Positions 21,901 to 29,456 of a DNA stretch of 64,000 nucleotides are shown here, piece by piece. Each line of letters begins with the position of its first letter. Within the stretch, counting starts at the first letter, position 1. The notes under the pieces are model-generated. The model had not been told where the DNA came from, did no database searches, and saw nothing but the letters and a program-made list of their open reading frames with translations. A program made the translations under genes and the position numbers. Source of the DNA: Channallabes apus (Eukaryota > Chordata > Actinopteri > Siluriformes > Clariidae). Location of the stretch: contig CM060121.1 of assembly GCA_030522415.1 (NCBI GenBank), forward strand, positions 20,320,642 to 20,384,641, in the 5' to 3' direction.

Positions 21901-23719
21901 GGGCTTTCAATATTGCTTCTACGTGTTCGGGAGATATGTGCTTAGATGTTCCTTTCAGAACTCTGCCCAAGTACTCTACCTCCTGTTTGCAAAATTGCAA
22001 TTTCTCTCTACTTACTTTGTGGCCATTTTCAGCTAATACGGTCAGCACCCGTAGCGAGTCTGCTTCACATTGTTCTCTGGTTGGGCTGCAAATTAGGAGA
22101 TCGTCACAATATTGAATTAAAGTGCTTTTAATGTTTATCGCAGCTAGATCTTGCGTTAGCACTCGATTAAATATAGATGGGGACTCACAGTAGCCTTGTG
22201 GTAAGCGGTTGTACGTATATTGTTGTCCCTCGTAGGTGAAAGCAAACAAGTGTTGTGATGCTGGATGCAGTGGAATACTAAAGAAAGCTGAACATAAGTC
22301 TATGACTGTATACCACTGCGTGTCTTCTGGTATATTGGACAACAGAGTGTGAGGATCAGGCACAACAGGCAACTCTGCCTCTACAATTTGATTTATAGCT
22401 CGTAAATCATGTACAAGTCTCCACTTGTCTGAGTTGGGCTTCCTGACGGGAAAGATGGGAGTGTTGCAAGAGCTCTTAGTGGTTTTCAATACTCCAGCTT
22501 CTAATAAGCCTTCTATAGTGGGTTTTATTCCAGCTATGGCTTGGGGTGTTAGTGGGTACTGTCTTTGATAAGGTAATTTTGCATTTGGTCTTATTTTTAT
22601 CAAGGCTTGTCCTCCAGACTTAACTACTCCTACGTCAGTAGAGTGTCTTGTCCATAGCTCATCTGGGATTATTTTCAGCAGTTCTTCATCCAACATTCCT
22701 TTTCCCTCATCTTCCTGTCCTAACATCCTTACTGTCATTTGTGTGTGCGATGATAACGAGGTGTTACACATCCCCCTCTGAGGGTGTGTTGACAACGGCA
22801 TGTTCCCATCTATCTCTGTATGCGTTGCCCTCATTCTGTCTATTCCTGAAAAGGTTAGTTTTAAAAATTTCTGATCGTGTGAGATATGTACGGAGGGGTT
22901 AGAGGTCTGCGCCCATTCAGTTACTTCGGCTGCTTGTTTAACCATCAGTCCTAGTTCTTTGGACTGCGCTCCTTTTCCCACTAACAATGAGATGTGGGGT
23001 GCTGTATTTGGCACTTGATGCCAGTGTTCCATTTGTTCAGTCAAGTGTACAGTGATGGCTGCTCCTGCAGCTCCCACGATTATGTCTCCTAACGTCACAT
23101 AAGTGATTGTATCTTCCATGACGTCTGTCCACAACTGTGCATATTCTTCATCTTGACTCTCTGTGTCGTAATACATGGTACAGTGTAATGGCAAGGTCAC
23201 TCTTTTGCAGTCTGGTCGTCGTTGAATGATCCAGTCTTCCCATGTTTCTTGAGCATGTTGAGCTCCTCTGCCTGTGCATAGCATCCAGTAAACCATGTCC
23301 ATGTTGTGTTGTTTCTCGACAGTCTGCAGGAACTGTCCTATTGTTACACATAATCCTTTATTGTTACATTGAATCTTCGCCTTAAGTTTACACAACAGAT
23401 CTCTTCCAAGTAAATTAACTGGGGTAGTTGGTGAGAAGAGTAAGGGTGCTATTATAGTGGTGTCTTCTAGTGTTATTAATTGGGGCTCTGTGAAGTGCAA
23501 TACTTGGGATAGTCCCGAGAAGCCTGTAGTTTTTATCGTACTGCTTGAGAGGGGGAGCTTCGAGCCTTCGCGTCCTACACATGAGTAGGTTGCACCTGTG
23601 TCGATCATAAATGGAATTGGTTGTGAATTATTTATAGACACCATGACAGTTGGTTCTTGTTGCGGATGCAGTGTTGAGACGTACTGCATCTGCTCCCCCT
23701 CTGGCTTCTCTGGGCCCCG
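18938..23719 (-). CDS. pol: Pol polyprotein: protease, RT, RNase H, integrase
   Basis: In the same frame as gag, directly after its UGA stop; made by readthrough (first ATG 23689). Numbered from that ATG: aspartic protease DTG at 30-32 and GRDLL at 95-99. A 200-residue segment of unknown role follows (about 110-310). RT has TVIDL (Asp464) and YCDD at 527-530, where many retroviruses have YVDD or YMDD. RNase H has FVDGS at 831 and YTDSA at 896. A Pro/Gln/Glu-repeat and poly-Ser linker spans about 990-1045. The integrase HHCC finger has H1130, H1134, C1165 and C1168, the catalytic residues are D1197, D1257 and E1293, and GPY is at 1433. An acidic then basic C-terminal tail runs to 1583. All catalytic residues are present. 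The GPY integrase and stop-suppression arrangement indicate a gamma/epsilon relationship. Confidence 0.95.
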   Translation of the reverse strand, partial: RGPEKPEGEQMQYVSTLHPQQEPTVMVSINNSQPIPFMIDTGATYSCVGREGSKLPLSSSTIKTTGFSGLSQVLHFTEPQLITLEDTTIIAPLLFSPTTPVNLLGRDLLCKLKAKIQCNNKGLCVTIGQFLQTVEKQHNMDMVYWMLCTGRGAQHAQETWEDWIIQRRPDCKRVTLPLHCTMYYDTESQDEEYAQLWTDVMEDTITYVTLGDIIVGAAGAAITVHLTEQMEHWHQVPNTAPHISLLVGKGAQSKELGLMVKQAAEVTEWAQTSNPSVHISHDQKFLKLTFSGIDRMRATHTEIDGNMPLSTHPQRGMCNTSLSSHTQMTVRMLGQEDEGKGMLDEELLKIIPDELWTRHSTDVGVVKSGGQALIKIRPNAKLPYQRQYPLTPQAIAGIKPTIEGLLEAGVLKTTKSSCNTPIFPVRKPNSDKWRLVHDLRAINQIVEAELPVVPDPHTLLSNIPEDTQWYTVIDLCSAFFSIPLHPASQHLFAFTYEGQQYTYNRLPQGYCESPSIFNRVLTQDLAAINIKSTLIQYCDDLLICSPTREQCEADSLRVLTVLAENGHKVSREKLQFCKQEVEYLGRVLKGTSKHISPEHVEAILKAPKPRSIKEMLSFLGMVGFSRDWICDFALKTAPLRALIKAVGQTKNSALLEWTPEAVEAFEQLKRELCTAPALASPEYNKPFHLYVSERGGFATGVLTQQQGPSKQPIAYYSTALDNIEKGMPPCYRGVAAAAFAYQKAAKITMGHPVTLYTTHALHALLTSPSFVITNARRTGYDVILSVPELTVRRCQTVNPADRVMTLAEGEPHDCHLVSAEHLKTRQDLENQPLAQSDCILFVDGSCFRDGDSNKAGYAVVTPTPDGEAFKIAQAEHVPQPCSAQLAELLALISACKLAKGKVCTIYTDSAYAYGICHLYGPIWAQRGYKRADGTSVVHGEAIAELLRAIKLPLKIAIVKCAAHKKDGTFVSNGNEAADDAAKKAAVRQINMMPETAAQVEPNPQIEPDPQAELDPQAEPEPQGDEGSSSGVGSSSSSSSSSSSSSSSSSSSGSPVASPARPNVDPDVERRIILRPEDYTPPPPDLTHLADMQATASGEEIRKWVTRGAKKDNDTNVWRSADGRLVAPQSFLITLIKQAHGDDHVAKGEVIRRIQRAWWSPYLGPMVHRTLSQFCDICARFNNRKHFTSPIGHIPEPEGPFRHIMCDFVDMGEPRFQGKRYILVVVDRFSRWVEAVATAKEDATAVAKFLCREVIPRFGIPDTLSSDNGKHFANKVIQKVTQWLNIKHRFGCVYHPQSQGMVERANGVLKMKLAKICADTNMNWLEALPLALMCMRSQTNRNTHLTPHEMLTGRPMLTSFVRGPYKGPTLEQLQSELDHYVKHLSEIHKVIFQQVKGATILDDNRQQPANEDEEEADNRTVLPGDWVFIRVFRRRWNQARREGPYKVVLATPTAVKVQGKDVWYHLNHCCKAPNPDQVRDRFPPEVPEESPRAGPSGLHEERPRRQAPDPYEHTEGAPWIELEEQEQEEQGYWPEWPQDDIGDWEAELIEEEVAAEQAGPAQRTRARGKQRLEKRARLEEIRQQLEPDTGSDSD

Positions 23720-23722
23720 TCA
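23666..23722 (-). promoter_or_regulatory. Gag-pol UGA readthrough signal
   Basis: The gag stop is UGA followed by CGG, a context known for leaky termination in several plant and animal viruses. Gag and pol are in the same frame (gag start to pol ATG is 919 codons). Thirty nt downstream a perfect 6-bp stem can form (AUGCAG 23689-23684 with CUGCAU 23671-23666, 12-nt loop). Murine leukemia virus uses UAG plus a pseudoknot for the same purpose. I did not model a pseudoknot here. Confidence 0.65.
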
Positions 23723-26446
23723 ATTCCAGTTTTGAGGTCCCATCCAGGGGCCTGTCCACTGGTTCTGGGGTTGTCCCCGTGCCCATGTTCCAGGGGGTCC
23801 CATGTTTCCGGCAGGTGCTTGCGCTGCTCCGTCTGGTCCTCGGGTTTGGGATCCCATCGGCATCCCTCCTGTCATTTGTGGGCAGTTTCGTCTGATATGT
23901 CCTGTTCCTCCACATTGCCAGCACTGCATGTTTTGACCTCTTAGGCCCATTGGTCCTGGGGCATTCACTTGCTGTCTCCTGAATTGCGGTTGATACGATC
24001 CTCTCTGACCTCGGCCTCCATAGGGCCTGGGGCCCTGCCCTTGCCACCTCATGGGTGGAGCTGGTCCTTGTTGGTTTCCAGGATAGGCATAGATTGGAGG
24101 GGCTGCTGGTTGTTGTACTTGCTGCACTTGTGGTGTTGGCCCAGCAGGGGGTGGTGTTGCCTGATTTTCTGGCACCATCACAGCAGCTTGGACTTTTCCT
24201 TTTTCTTTTTCTTTTTTCTTCGCGGCTGAGAGTTCCCCCAGCTGTATTTTGTGCAGTTGGGTTGTGATCGATTCAGCTGCTTCTTTGTTCTCCCTCTTTT
24301 TCTTCCGATATTGATCCACATGATGTACGATGTGAGCTTGGAATGTGTCCCATGGCAATGTGTTCAGACCCACCACTCCCTCTAGGGCTGTCTGGACCTC
24401 TAGAGGCATGCATTTCTTCAGCATCATTCGGAACAGGCTCTTGCTTGTATCTGTTTGGTCCCATGACCCTCCTGTTTCTTCTCTCCACTTGGTTTGGAAG
24501 TTATTGATGAACTTTACTGTGTTCTCGTCTTCTCCCAGTGACACTGATTCCAGTTTTCCTGGGTCCATTTTGGTGGGATAGGCTCTTCGTAGGGCATTCC
24601 ATATTACTGTTCTGTACGCCCCGAATGCAAATGCGTCTCCTGCATTCTGACTTGTCAGTGCCTTCAGACCAGCATCGTCCAGTATTTCCATAGTTTTCAC
24701 CTTTCCAATTGTTTGGGCTAGCATAGCTTTTACATCTCCAATTGCCAGCAAATATCCAGTAGTTTTTTCTTCAAACTTAGTTATCCACTTTTGTGCTCCG
24801 TTGCACAACTCAGGTAGTTGGCCGGCCAGGCCTGTCATGTCCATGAATGACCATGGCACATACTGGCGTTGGGCTCCCTTTATCACGAGAGGACATTGGT
24901 TAGCGTTGTAATCTTCTGTGTCCGACATACTTCTTACACACAGTTCATCCCTTTTCTGTTGTCTGGGTTTTCTCCCATAGGTGGGTTTGTGCCAGTCTGG
25001 GCTGCCATACCAACTTGATGTTCGTTTTGGACGTGCTGATCTCCTTATCACACTGGGATCTGTCAGGGCTCTCTCGGTCTTTTCCAGGGCACTTTTCGTG
25101 TATTGGGTTATTTGGTCCTCACACATGTCTAATCTTTCTTCGGCCTGTTTAAGTGCCTTTTTAATGGACCTCTTATCAATAACTCCTGTATCAGCTACAC
25201 GAGGAGCCTCATGTCGGCTTCTACTCCTGTATGTCTGCTTTCTATTTCCTGTGTAGCTTTGATCACTGCGTCTTGGGGTGTTCAGCCGGCCTTTCCTTTC
25301 TGCCCTTTTCACTGCATCCTCTGTGGGCTCAATGAACATGAACCCCTGTACTTTTCTTTTAACGGCTTTTTCTTGAGCCTCTTCATCTGTTTCGTCTTCT
25401 TCCTCGGATTCTGCTCTGTCTTCCTCCGTGTCAGACCCCCAATGTGTTGAAGGCGGTGGACTGGATGTCTCGGGTATGTCTTCCTCTTCTCTCTGTTCCT
25501 CTTCCTCTTCTTCCTGTTCCATCGTTCTCTTGTCCGGTGTGTAATGCCGTTTGGGTGTGAGCATCTGGGTTTTCTTCAAAAATAGCTCGCTTTGTACCTT
25601 CATTCGTTCTAGCTCCTCTTTTCCTGTTAGCTCCTTTTTCTTTTCTTCCCTCAGCCCTTCAGTGCCGTATCTGGTGCCTGCTTCTTGTTGTTGTTCATTT
25701 TCAGTTTGTTGTTCTTTCCATTCAGGGTTGTATGGCATCCATCCAGGGGGACATGTTGTCAATTCAGGGTTGCATGATGTCATTTGGATCTGTCCCATCA
25801 CTTGTCCCTTAAAGTCCCATGTTCCTTCCTTATTTTCTGTTAACGTTGGGTACATTCCCCTAGCCCTCCGTTGCATGTGTTCCTCAGTGTATGGTGGTGG
25901 TCTTTCTATGTCTTCGCTCATCTCATCTTTCTTTTCCTCACGTGCTCCTTCCTCTCTACCTGCTTTTACTTCCTGTTCTTTTTCTTCAGTTGATTTTTTC
26001 TTCTCTTTTCTTTTTCCTTCTTTCATAAACCATTCAATAATATCCAACTTACGTTCTAGTTTCATTCTTTCCTTACTGCTTTTTCCTTTAGTAGTATGTC
26101 TAAGCATTTCTTTAACTTCATTGCAATGTTCTTCACTGAAGGTTCCTTCTTTGGGCCATTGCAGCTCTCCTGTTGTCCCGTCATGCCATTTTGTCATGCA
26201 TTTTTTGATGTATTTTTCCTCTTCTTTGTGTTTAGCTATAATTATGTCTGCAGGTGTCACTGGCTTTGGCCAGGTGCTCTTTCCGCGGTGTAGCATCTTC
26301 TCCATCACACTCTTTTGTTCCTGTTTATATGTTAAATGTCGATGTCTCTTTTCTCTTTTATTTACTGTCGTTCGTCTGTTGTATACCTTATGCTCGTTGC
26401 AGTAGCTCTTCACTATTTGTTTTTCTTTTGTATATTCTCTGAACAT
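23720..26446 (-). CDS. gag: Gag polyprotein, 908 aa
   Basis: Structural precursor of the core. The N-terminus (MFREY) has no Gly2, so N-myristoylation is not expected, unlike most gammaretroviral Gags. Residues 1-180 and 260-480 are long, highly charged Lys/Glu/Arg regions. Late-domain motifs PPPY (183-186) and YPTL (199-202) lie close together. Capsid-like sequence follows (VPWSFMDMTGLAGQLP, then LRRAYPTKMDPGKLESV). A Pro/Gln-rich stretch leads to one zinc knuckle CWQCGGTGHIRRNC (CX2CX4HX4C) near the end. At 908 aa it is much longer than typical Gags of 500-600 aa, mainly through the charged N-terminal part. Its ATG overlaps the stop of the upstream cistron. Frame intact. Confidence 0.92.
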   Translation of the reverse strand: MFREYTKEKQIVKSYCNEHKVYNRRTTVNKREKRHRHLTYKQEQKSVMEKMLHRGKSTWPKPVTPADIIIAKHKEEEKYIKKCMTKWHDGTTGELQWPKEGTFSEEHCNEVKEMLRHTTKGKSSKERMKLERKLDIIEWFMKEGKRKEKKKSTEEKEQEVKAGREEGAREEKKDEMSEDIERPPPYTEEHMQRRARGMYPTLTENKEGTWDFKGQVMGQIQMTSCNPELTTCPPGWMPYNPEWKEQQTENEQQQEAGTRYGTEGLREEKKKELTGKEELERMKVQSELFLKKTQMLTPKRHYTPDKRTMEQEEEEEEQREEEDIPETSSPPPSTHWGSDTEEDRAESEEEDETDEEAQEKAVKRKVQGFMFIEPTEDAVKRAERKGRLNTPRRSDQSYTGNRKQTYRSRSRHEAPRVADTGVIDKRSIKKALKQAEERLDMCEDQITQYTKSALEKTERALTDPSVIRRSARPKRTSSWYGSPDWHKPTYGRKPRQQKRDELCVRSMSDTEDYNANQCPLVIKGAQRQYVPWSFMDMTGLAGQLPELCNGAQKWITKFEEKTTGYLLAIGDVKAMLAQTIGKVKTMEILDDAGLKALTSQNAGDAFAFGAYRTVIWNALRRAYPTKMDPGKLESVSLGEDENTVKFINNFQTKWREETGGSWDQTDTSKSLFRMMLKKCMPLEVQTALEGVVGLNTLPWDTFQAHIVHHVDQYRKKKRENKEAAESITTQLHKIQLGELSAAKKKEKEKGKVQAAVMVPENQATPPPAGPTPQVQQVQQPAAPPIYAYPGNQQGPAPPMRWQGQGPRPYGGRGQRGSYQPQFRRQQVNAPGPMGLRGQNMQCWQCGGTGHIRRNCPQMTGGMPMGSQTRGPDGAAQAPAGNMGPPGTWARGQPQNQWTGPWMGPQNWN

Positions 26447-26799
26447 TAATTGTCCACTGCTGTCATAATCAGAGGCACAACAACTTTGTCAAGGGTCTGA
26501 AAAATTATTTGTCCGTCAGGGCTCACTGGTATCAGAGTAAAATCACTAGTATTATTGTTCAGCCACCACCTGCGACACAGCACTAGCGGACCAGCTTCTG
26601 CTTCTATTAATCTGTACCTTTTCACTGTTCGTCCGTTTGGATTCTCGTCTAGGCGTAACACGTCCCAACTTGGGTATGTGCGTAGCAGTGAAATGAGTGA
26701 ATTTAGACTAGGGGGTCCACCAATTTCTCCTGTTTCTAATGTATAGTCTATTACCTTTAAACGAATTTCTTTAGGCACTAATCCGATGAAAAAGGACAT
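26446..26799 (-). CDS. Leader cistron 2, 117 aa, unknown function
   Basis: I do not recognise the family. Small open frame between the leader and gag, 4 nt after leader cistron 1. Its TAA shares its last A with the gag ATG (TAATG), which suggests coupled termination-reinitiation. The protein has no signal or membrane segment. It contains RYRLIEAE and then RRWWLNNNTSDFTL...DGQI, a layout similar to YRITES and EWLLNNSGKDLLYSI...KGTW in leader cistron 1, so the two look like diverged duplicates. Walleye dermal sarcoma virus has orfC in the same position (between 5' LTR and gag), but I cannot show homology. Confidence 0.7.
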   Translation of the reverse strand: MSFFIGLVPKEIRLKVIDYTLETGEIGGPPSLNSLISLLRTYPSWDVLRLDENPNGRTVKRYRLIEAEAGPLVLCRRWWLNNNTSDFTLIPVSPDGQIIFQTLDKVVVPLIMTAVDN

Positions 26800-26803
26800 G
26801 TCC

Positions 26804-27136
26804 TCATTCTAAATACGTTGTAAGTATTACAGTGTGTGTATTATTGCCACTACTCAGCACGTCGGGTAGTAGAGATAGTCTGAGCGTCCACGTTCCCTTG
26901 CTGTCCTCTATACTATAAAGTAAATCTTTTCCCGAATTATTCAGCAACCACTCATATAAATCATTCCGATGCGATTCTGTTATCCTGTATGTATGCACCC
27001 ACTTGACTAATATTCCCTCTTCACTTATCTGTTCGTCCCAATATATTTCTGTACTGTATATATGCACCCTCTTGTCTAATATTCCCGCTTCACTTATTTG
27101 TTCATCCCAATATATCTCTTCACACTCAAATGTCAT
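26804..27136 (-). CDS. Leader cistron 1, 110 aa, with internal 23-aa duplication
   Basis: Unknown function. The N-terminal half is two copies of a 23-residue unit (EIYWDEQISE-GIL-K-VH-Y), encoded by a 69-bp tandem duplication at about 26990-27126. The C-terminal half (YRITES...EWLLNNSG...) resembles leader cistron 2. It is the first sizeable open frame after a ~1-kb leader and ends TGA four nt before the next ATG, so the two leader cistrons and gag form a compact polycistronic block. No membrane segments or known motifs seen. Confidence 0.65.
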   Translation of the reverse strand: MTFECEEIYWDEQISEAGILDKRVHIYSTEIYWDEQISEEGILVKWVHTYRITESHRNDLYEWLLNNSGKDLLYSIEDSKGTWTLRLSLLPDVLSSGNNTHTVILTTYLE

Positions 27137-27390
27137 GCGTTTTACCTGTATATATATATCTTATCCATGCACACAGATTCTTATACCTAGGTTTCAATGC
27201 ACACATATAACACGTACACAGTTAACAGAAAACATACAATCCAACAGTACACACAATACAAGCGCTTTTGACAAGTTTTACAAATTTGAGTACTCCAAAA
27301 TACAATACAAAAAGTTTATCACACACCTGGGCCCAGAACACAAATTCCACCTGTAGGAATTTTCAAACAGCAATCTCCCTTCGTACCCCA

Positions 27391-27843
27391 GCGATACCTC
27401 GTATATTTATATACGGGTTCTAGCCCTAGGGCACGTGATTGCAGTACTGTTCCTAGCGATACCTCACACACGTGGGTTCTAGCCCTAGGACTCAAGGCCT
27501 TGAGAACACAGCACAACCAACCACCTACAGGGCTTTTTCCACCTGCTCAGCTCCGCGTCTTAGAAACACCTCACTTTTCAATGAGTTCTATACTTAGCGG
27601 CTTATTACAGGACTTTTCCACCTGCCCACGTCTGAGGATTTGCTTTCGTCCTCTACCTAGTGATTTGGCAGGACTTTTTCATCTGGGTCCAGCCCCACTG
27701 GTTGGCGATTCCTCGTGTACGGGCTCTGGCCCCAACTCAGTGGCGTTACCTCAGATCTTACAAAACCATCTGGGTCCGGCCCCACCTGTTGGCGATTCCT
27801 CTGGTACGGGCTCTAGCCCCAACACGGTGGCGTTACCTCAGAT
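27391..27843. repeat. Degenerate repeat array in the viral leader
   Basis: Units share GCGAT(A/T)CCTC, then GGGTTCTAGCCCTAGG or GGGCTCTAGCCCCAAC. Copies start near 27391, 27456, 27705 and 27791. The last two lie within a 76-77 bp unit that occurs twice (27680-27756 and 27768-27843), each starting CATCTGGGTCC and ending GCGTTACCTCAGAT. Palindromes such as CCCTAGGG suggest stem-loops, so an RNA role (packaging, dimerisation or translation) is possible. Confidence 0.65.
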
Positions 27844-28075
27844 ACAAACGTGCGTGCACCACAAATATAAATAAAACCTTTGGAGATCTCTTATTGTTTT
27901 GTTACTTCATCCAGTCTTTTATATCTGACACAAATATAGTGCTTTTCTTATTAATATAGCAACATTCAACAAAAATGTGTTCAATATACCTAAGGAGTTA
28001 TTCCCTCCAGCTGGAAACACGTACACTAACAGACCATGAACCTCTAATGCAGAAATTTGATAAAACAGGTTTTCT

Positions 28076-28082
28076 GCTTACC
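28076..28082 (-). promoter_or_regulatory. Candidate major splice donor
   Basis: Viral-sense AAAAG|GTAAGC about 80 nt after the primer-binding site; the last exon base would be 28082. It is the best donor I see in the leader and would serve the env and 3' accessory mRNAs. Confidence 0.5.
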
Positions 28083-28161
28083 TTTTCTATGTTGGCCAAA
28101 GTTGATGGTCTGTCAGCCCACGGTGGTCCCAGGTCCCCAGAGGGGCCGCCCCTCGACGGTA

Positions 28162-28179
28162 ATCACGTCGGGGTCACCA
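28162..28179 (-). promoter_or_regulatory. Primer-binding site for tRNA-Trp
   Basis: On the minus strand the 18 nt read TGGTGACCCCGACGTGAT, complementary to the 3' end of vertebrate tRNA-Trp including CCA, with no mismatch. This is the primer also used by avian sarcoma/leukosis viruses. The site starts 5 nt after the 5' LTR edge. It fixes the viral orientation and the LTR boundary independently of the genes. Confidence 0.9.
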
Positions 28180-28432
28180 ATAAATGTGGGAGAAAATTCT
28201 TCCACCTTGTTGAAGTTGCCTGAATTTAAAATATCAAATAGTTAACAAATTATTTACAAAGACAATTTAAAGTATAATCAAAGAAGATTTCAGAAACCAC
28301 TCAGAGCTGGATGAAGTAAGTCAGGTTTATTATTGCAGCAATAAGAACCCAAGTGAGCCAGGCTTAGCAATGCTCTAGATCAAATCACAAGCAGTGCCAA
28401 AGTCGGACTGAATTCACAGCAAAAGTCACACA

Positions 28433-28441
28433 CCTTTTATA
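28433..28441 (-). promoter_or_regulatory. Viral TATA box, 5' LTR copy (drives genomic RNA)
   Basis: Same TATAAAAGG as in the other LTR. In this position it should drive the full-length transcript, starting near 28408 and running down through the leader, gag and pol. Confidence 0.75.
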
Positions 28442-28471
28442 CACTTCAATGAGGAGGAGGGGGGGGTCCCG

Positions 28472-28512
28472 GGGACTCTCCCGAGGGAGGGGGAAGTCCC
28501 CGGGGAATTTCC
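28472..28512. promoter_or_regulatory. Triple NF-kB-type enhancer, 5' LTR copy
   Basis: Identical to 13639-13679, here upstream of the promoter that drives the provirus. Confidence 0.65.
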
Positions 28513-28860
28513 CGACCCCTCCTCTATACACTTTTTTCGCTGACCACATCAAATTTTTTATCCCATTATAATTCATTTCTATCAATTGTTTTATTCCAGT
28601 TTCTATCAATTAGTTTTCCATTATAATTATACTTTTGTCATTTAACCCTTTCCTGCGCGTATCTGACTCCTCCTTGCGCTCATCTGACTCCTCCTATGCT
28701 TATTAATCTTTCCCATTAAACTTAATTTTCATTAATAATTAGTTTCCATTATCTTTACATTTTTTGTACCTTTTTTATAAAAAATATAGGGGTGGCGTTT
28801 GTTTTCAAGACTTTTCTTTGTTTGTTTTTGGTTTATTCCTCATTTCTCAAAAGACCAGCC

Positions 28861-29456
28861 ATGGGTAAGCATCTCCCTTCAGTTTATATTTATTTACATT
28901 AAATATTTTACCCATTTCAAGGTTTTTAAACACTGTATTCTATTTTATAGCCAATTGCGACTTCTCCATTGAGGACTTCATCCCTTTGGATGATTCGGAC
29001 AGCCAGGACAGTTCAGATCGTGTTCCTTCTGAGGACTACAACCCGACTGAGCCTGTGTTGGATCCGACCTCCGTGAGTCCTGTCCGATCTGATTCCGAAT
29101 TGTCTGGATCTTTGATGCAGTATCTACGAAATAAAGGACTTACTTATTTTAGAAAGGATGAGTCTAAGCCTGCTCCTTCTAAGAGACGACGCTTGGATTT
29201 TGAGAGCCCTCACTGTTCTTTTCAGCCAGTGAGGGCCACATCCAACAGACGGCCTAGATTTAAAGTAAGTGTGAGTACTCAGACTGATTCAAACGTGTCT
29301 GTTGGTACACAGACCGATGGAACTAAATCCATTGGTGTTCAAACAGATTTTCCTCAGGCCTCTGTGTCTATGTTAAACCGTGGGGTCTCTGTGTTCATTC
29401 CCCTTACTGACCTTCCACTAGGAGTCGTCCTAGGCCAGAGAAGGCTTGATATGTAA
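28861..29456 (+). CDS. Opposite-strand LTR gene, spliced, 169 aa (5' LTR copy)
   Basis: Same structure as the copy at 14028-14623: coding exon 1 at 28861-28864, intron 28865-28950, exon 2 at 28951-29456. I saw no difference in the coding sequence between copies. Here transcription would start just upstream of the viral promoter and run away from the provirus towards the host flank, ending at ATTAAA 29584-29589. Because both copies sit in LTRs they are equalised at each reverse transcription, so identity between them does not by itself show selection. Confidence 0.75.

Larger units (their letters stand above)
27137..28161 (-). other. Proviral leader (5' untranslated region)
   Basis: About 1 kb between the primer-binding site and the first leader cistron, long for a retrovirus. 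It holds a candidate splice donor, a GC hairpin close to the primer site (GAGGGG-CGG-CCCCTC, about 28140-28155) and the repeat array at 27391-27843. Packaging and dimerisation signals would be expected here. Confidence 0.7.

Noticed and set aside
21624..22115. 163-residue frame opposite RT
   Set aside because: Shadow of a conserved coding region.
25551..26405. 284-residue plus-strand frame opposite gag
   Set aside because: Composition is Ser/Phe/Cys/Leu-rich, exactly the complement of the Lys/Glu-rich gag. No promoter, no splice context; the LTR gene is the credible opposite-strand gene.
26804..27136. Leader cistrons as homologs of walleye virus orfC
   Set aside because: Same genome position only; I could not show sequence similarity.
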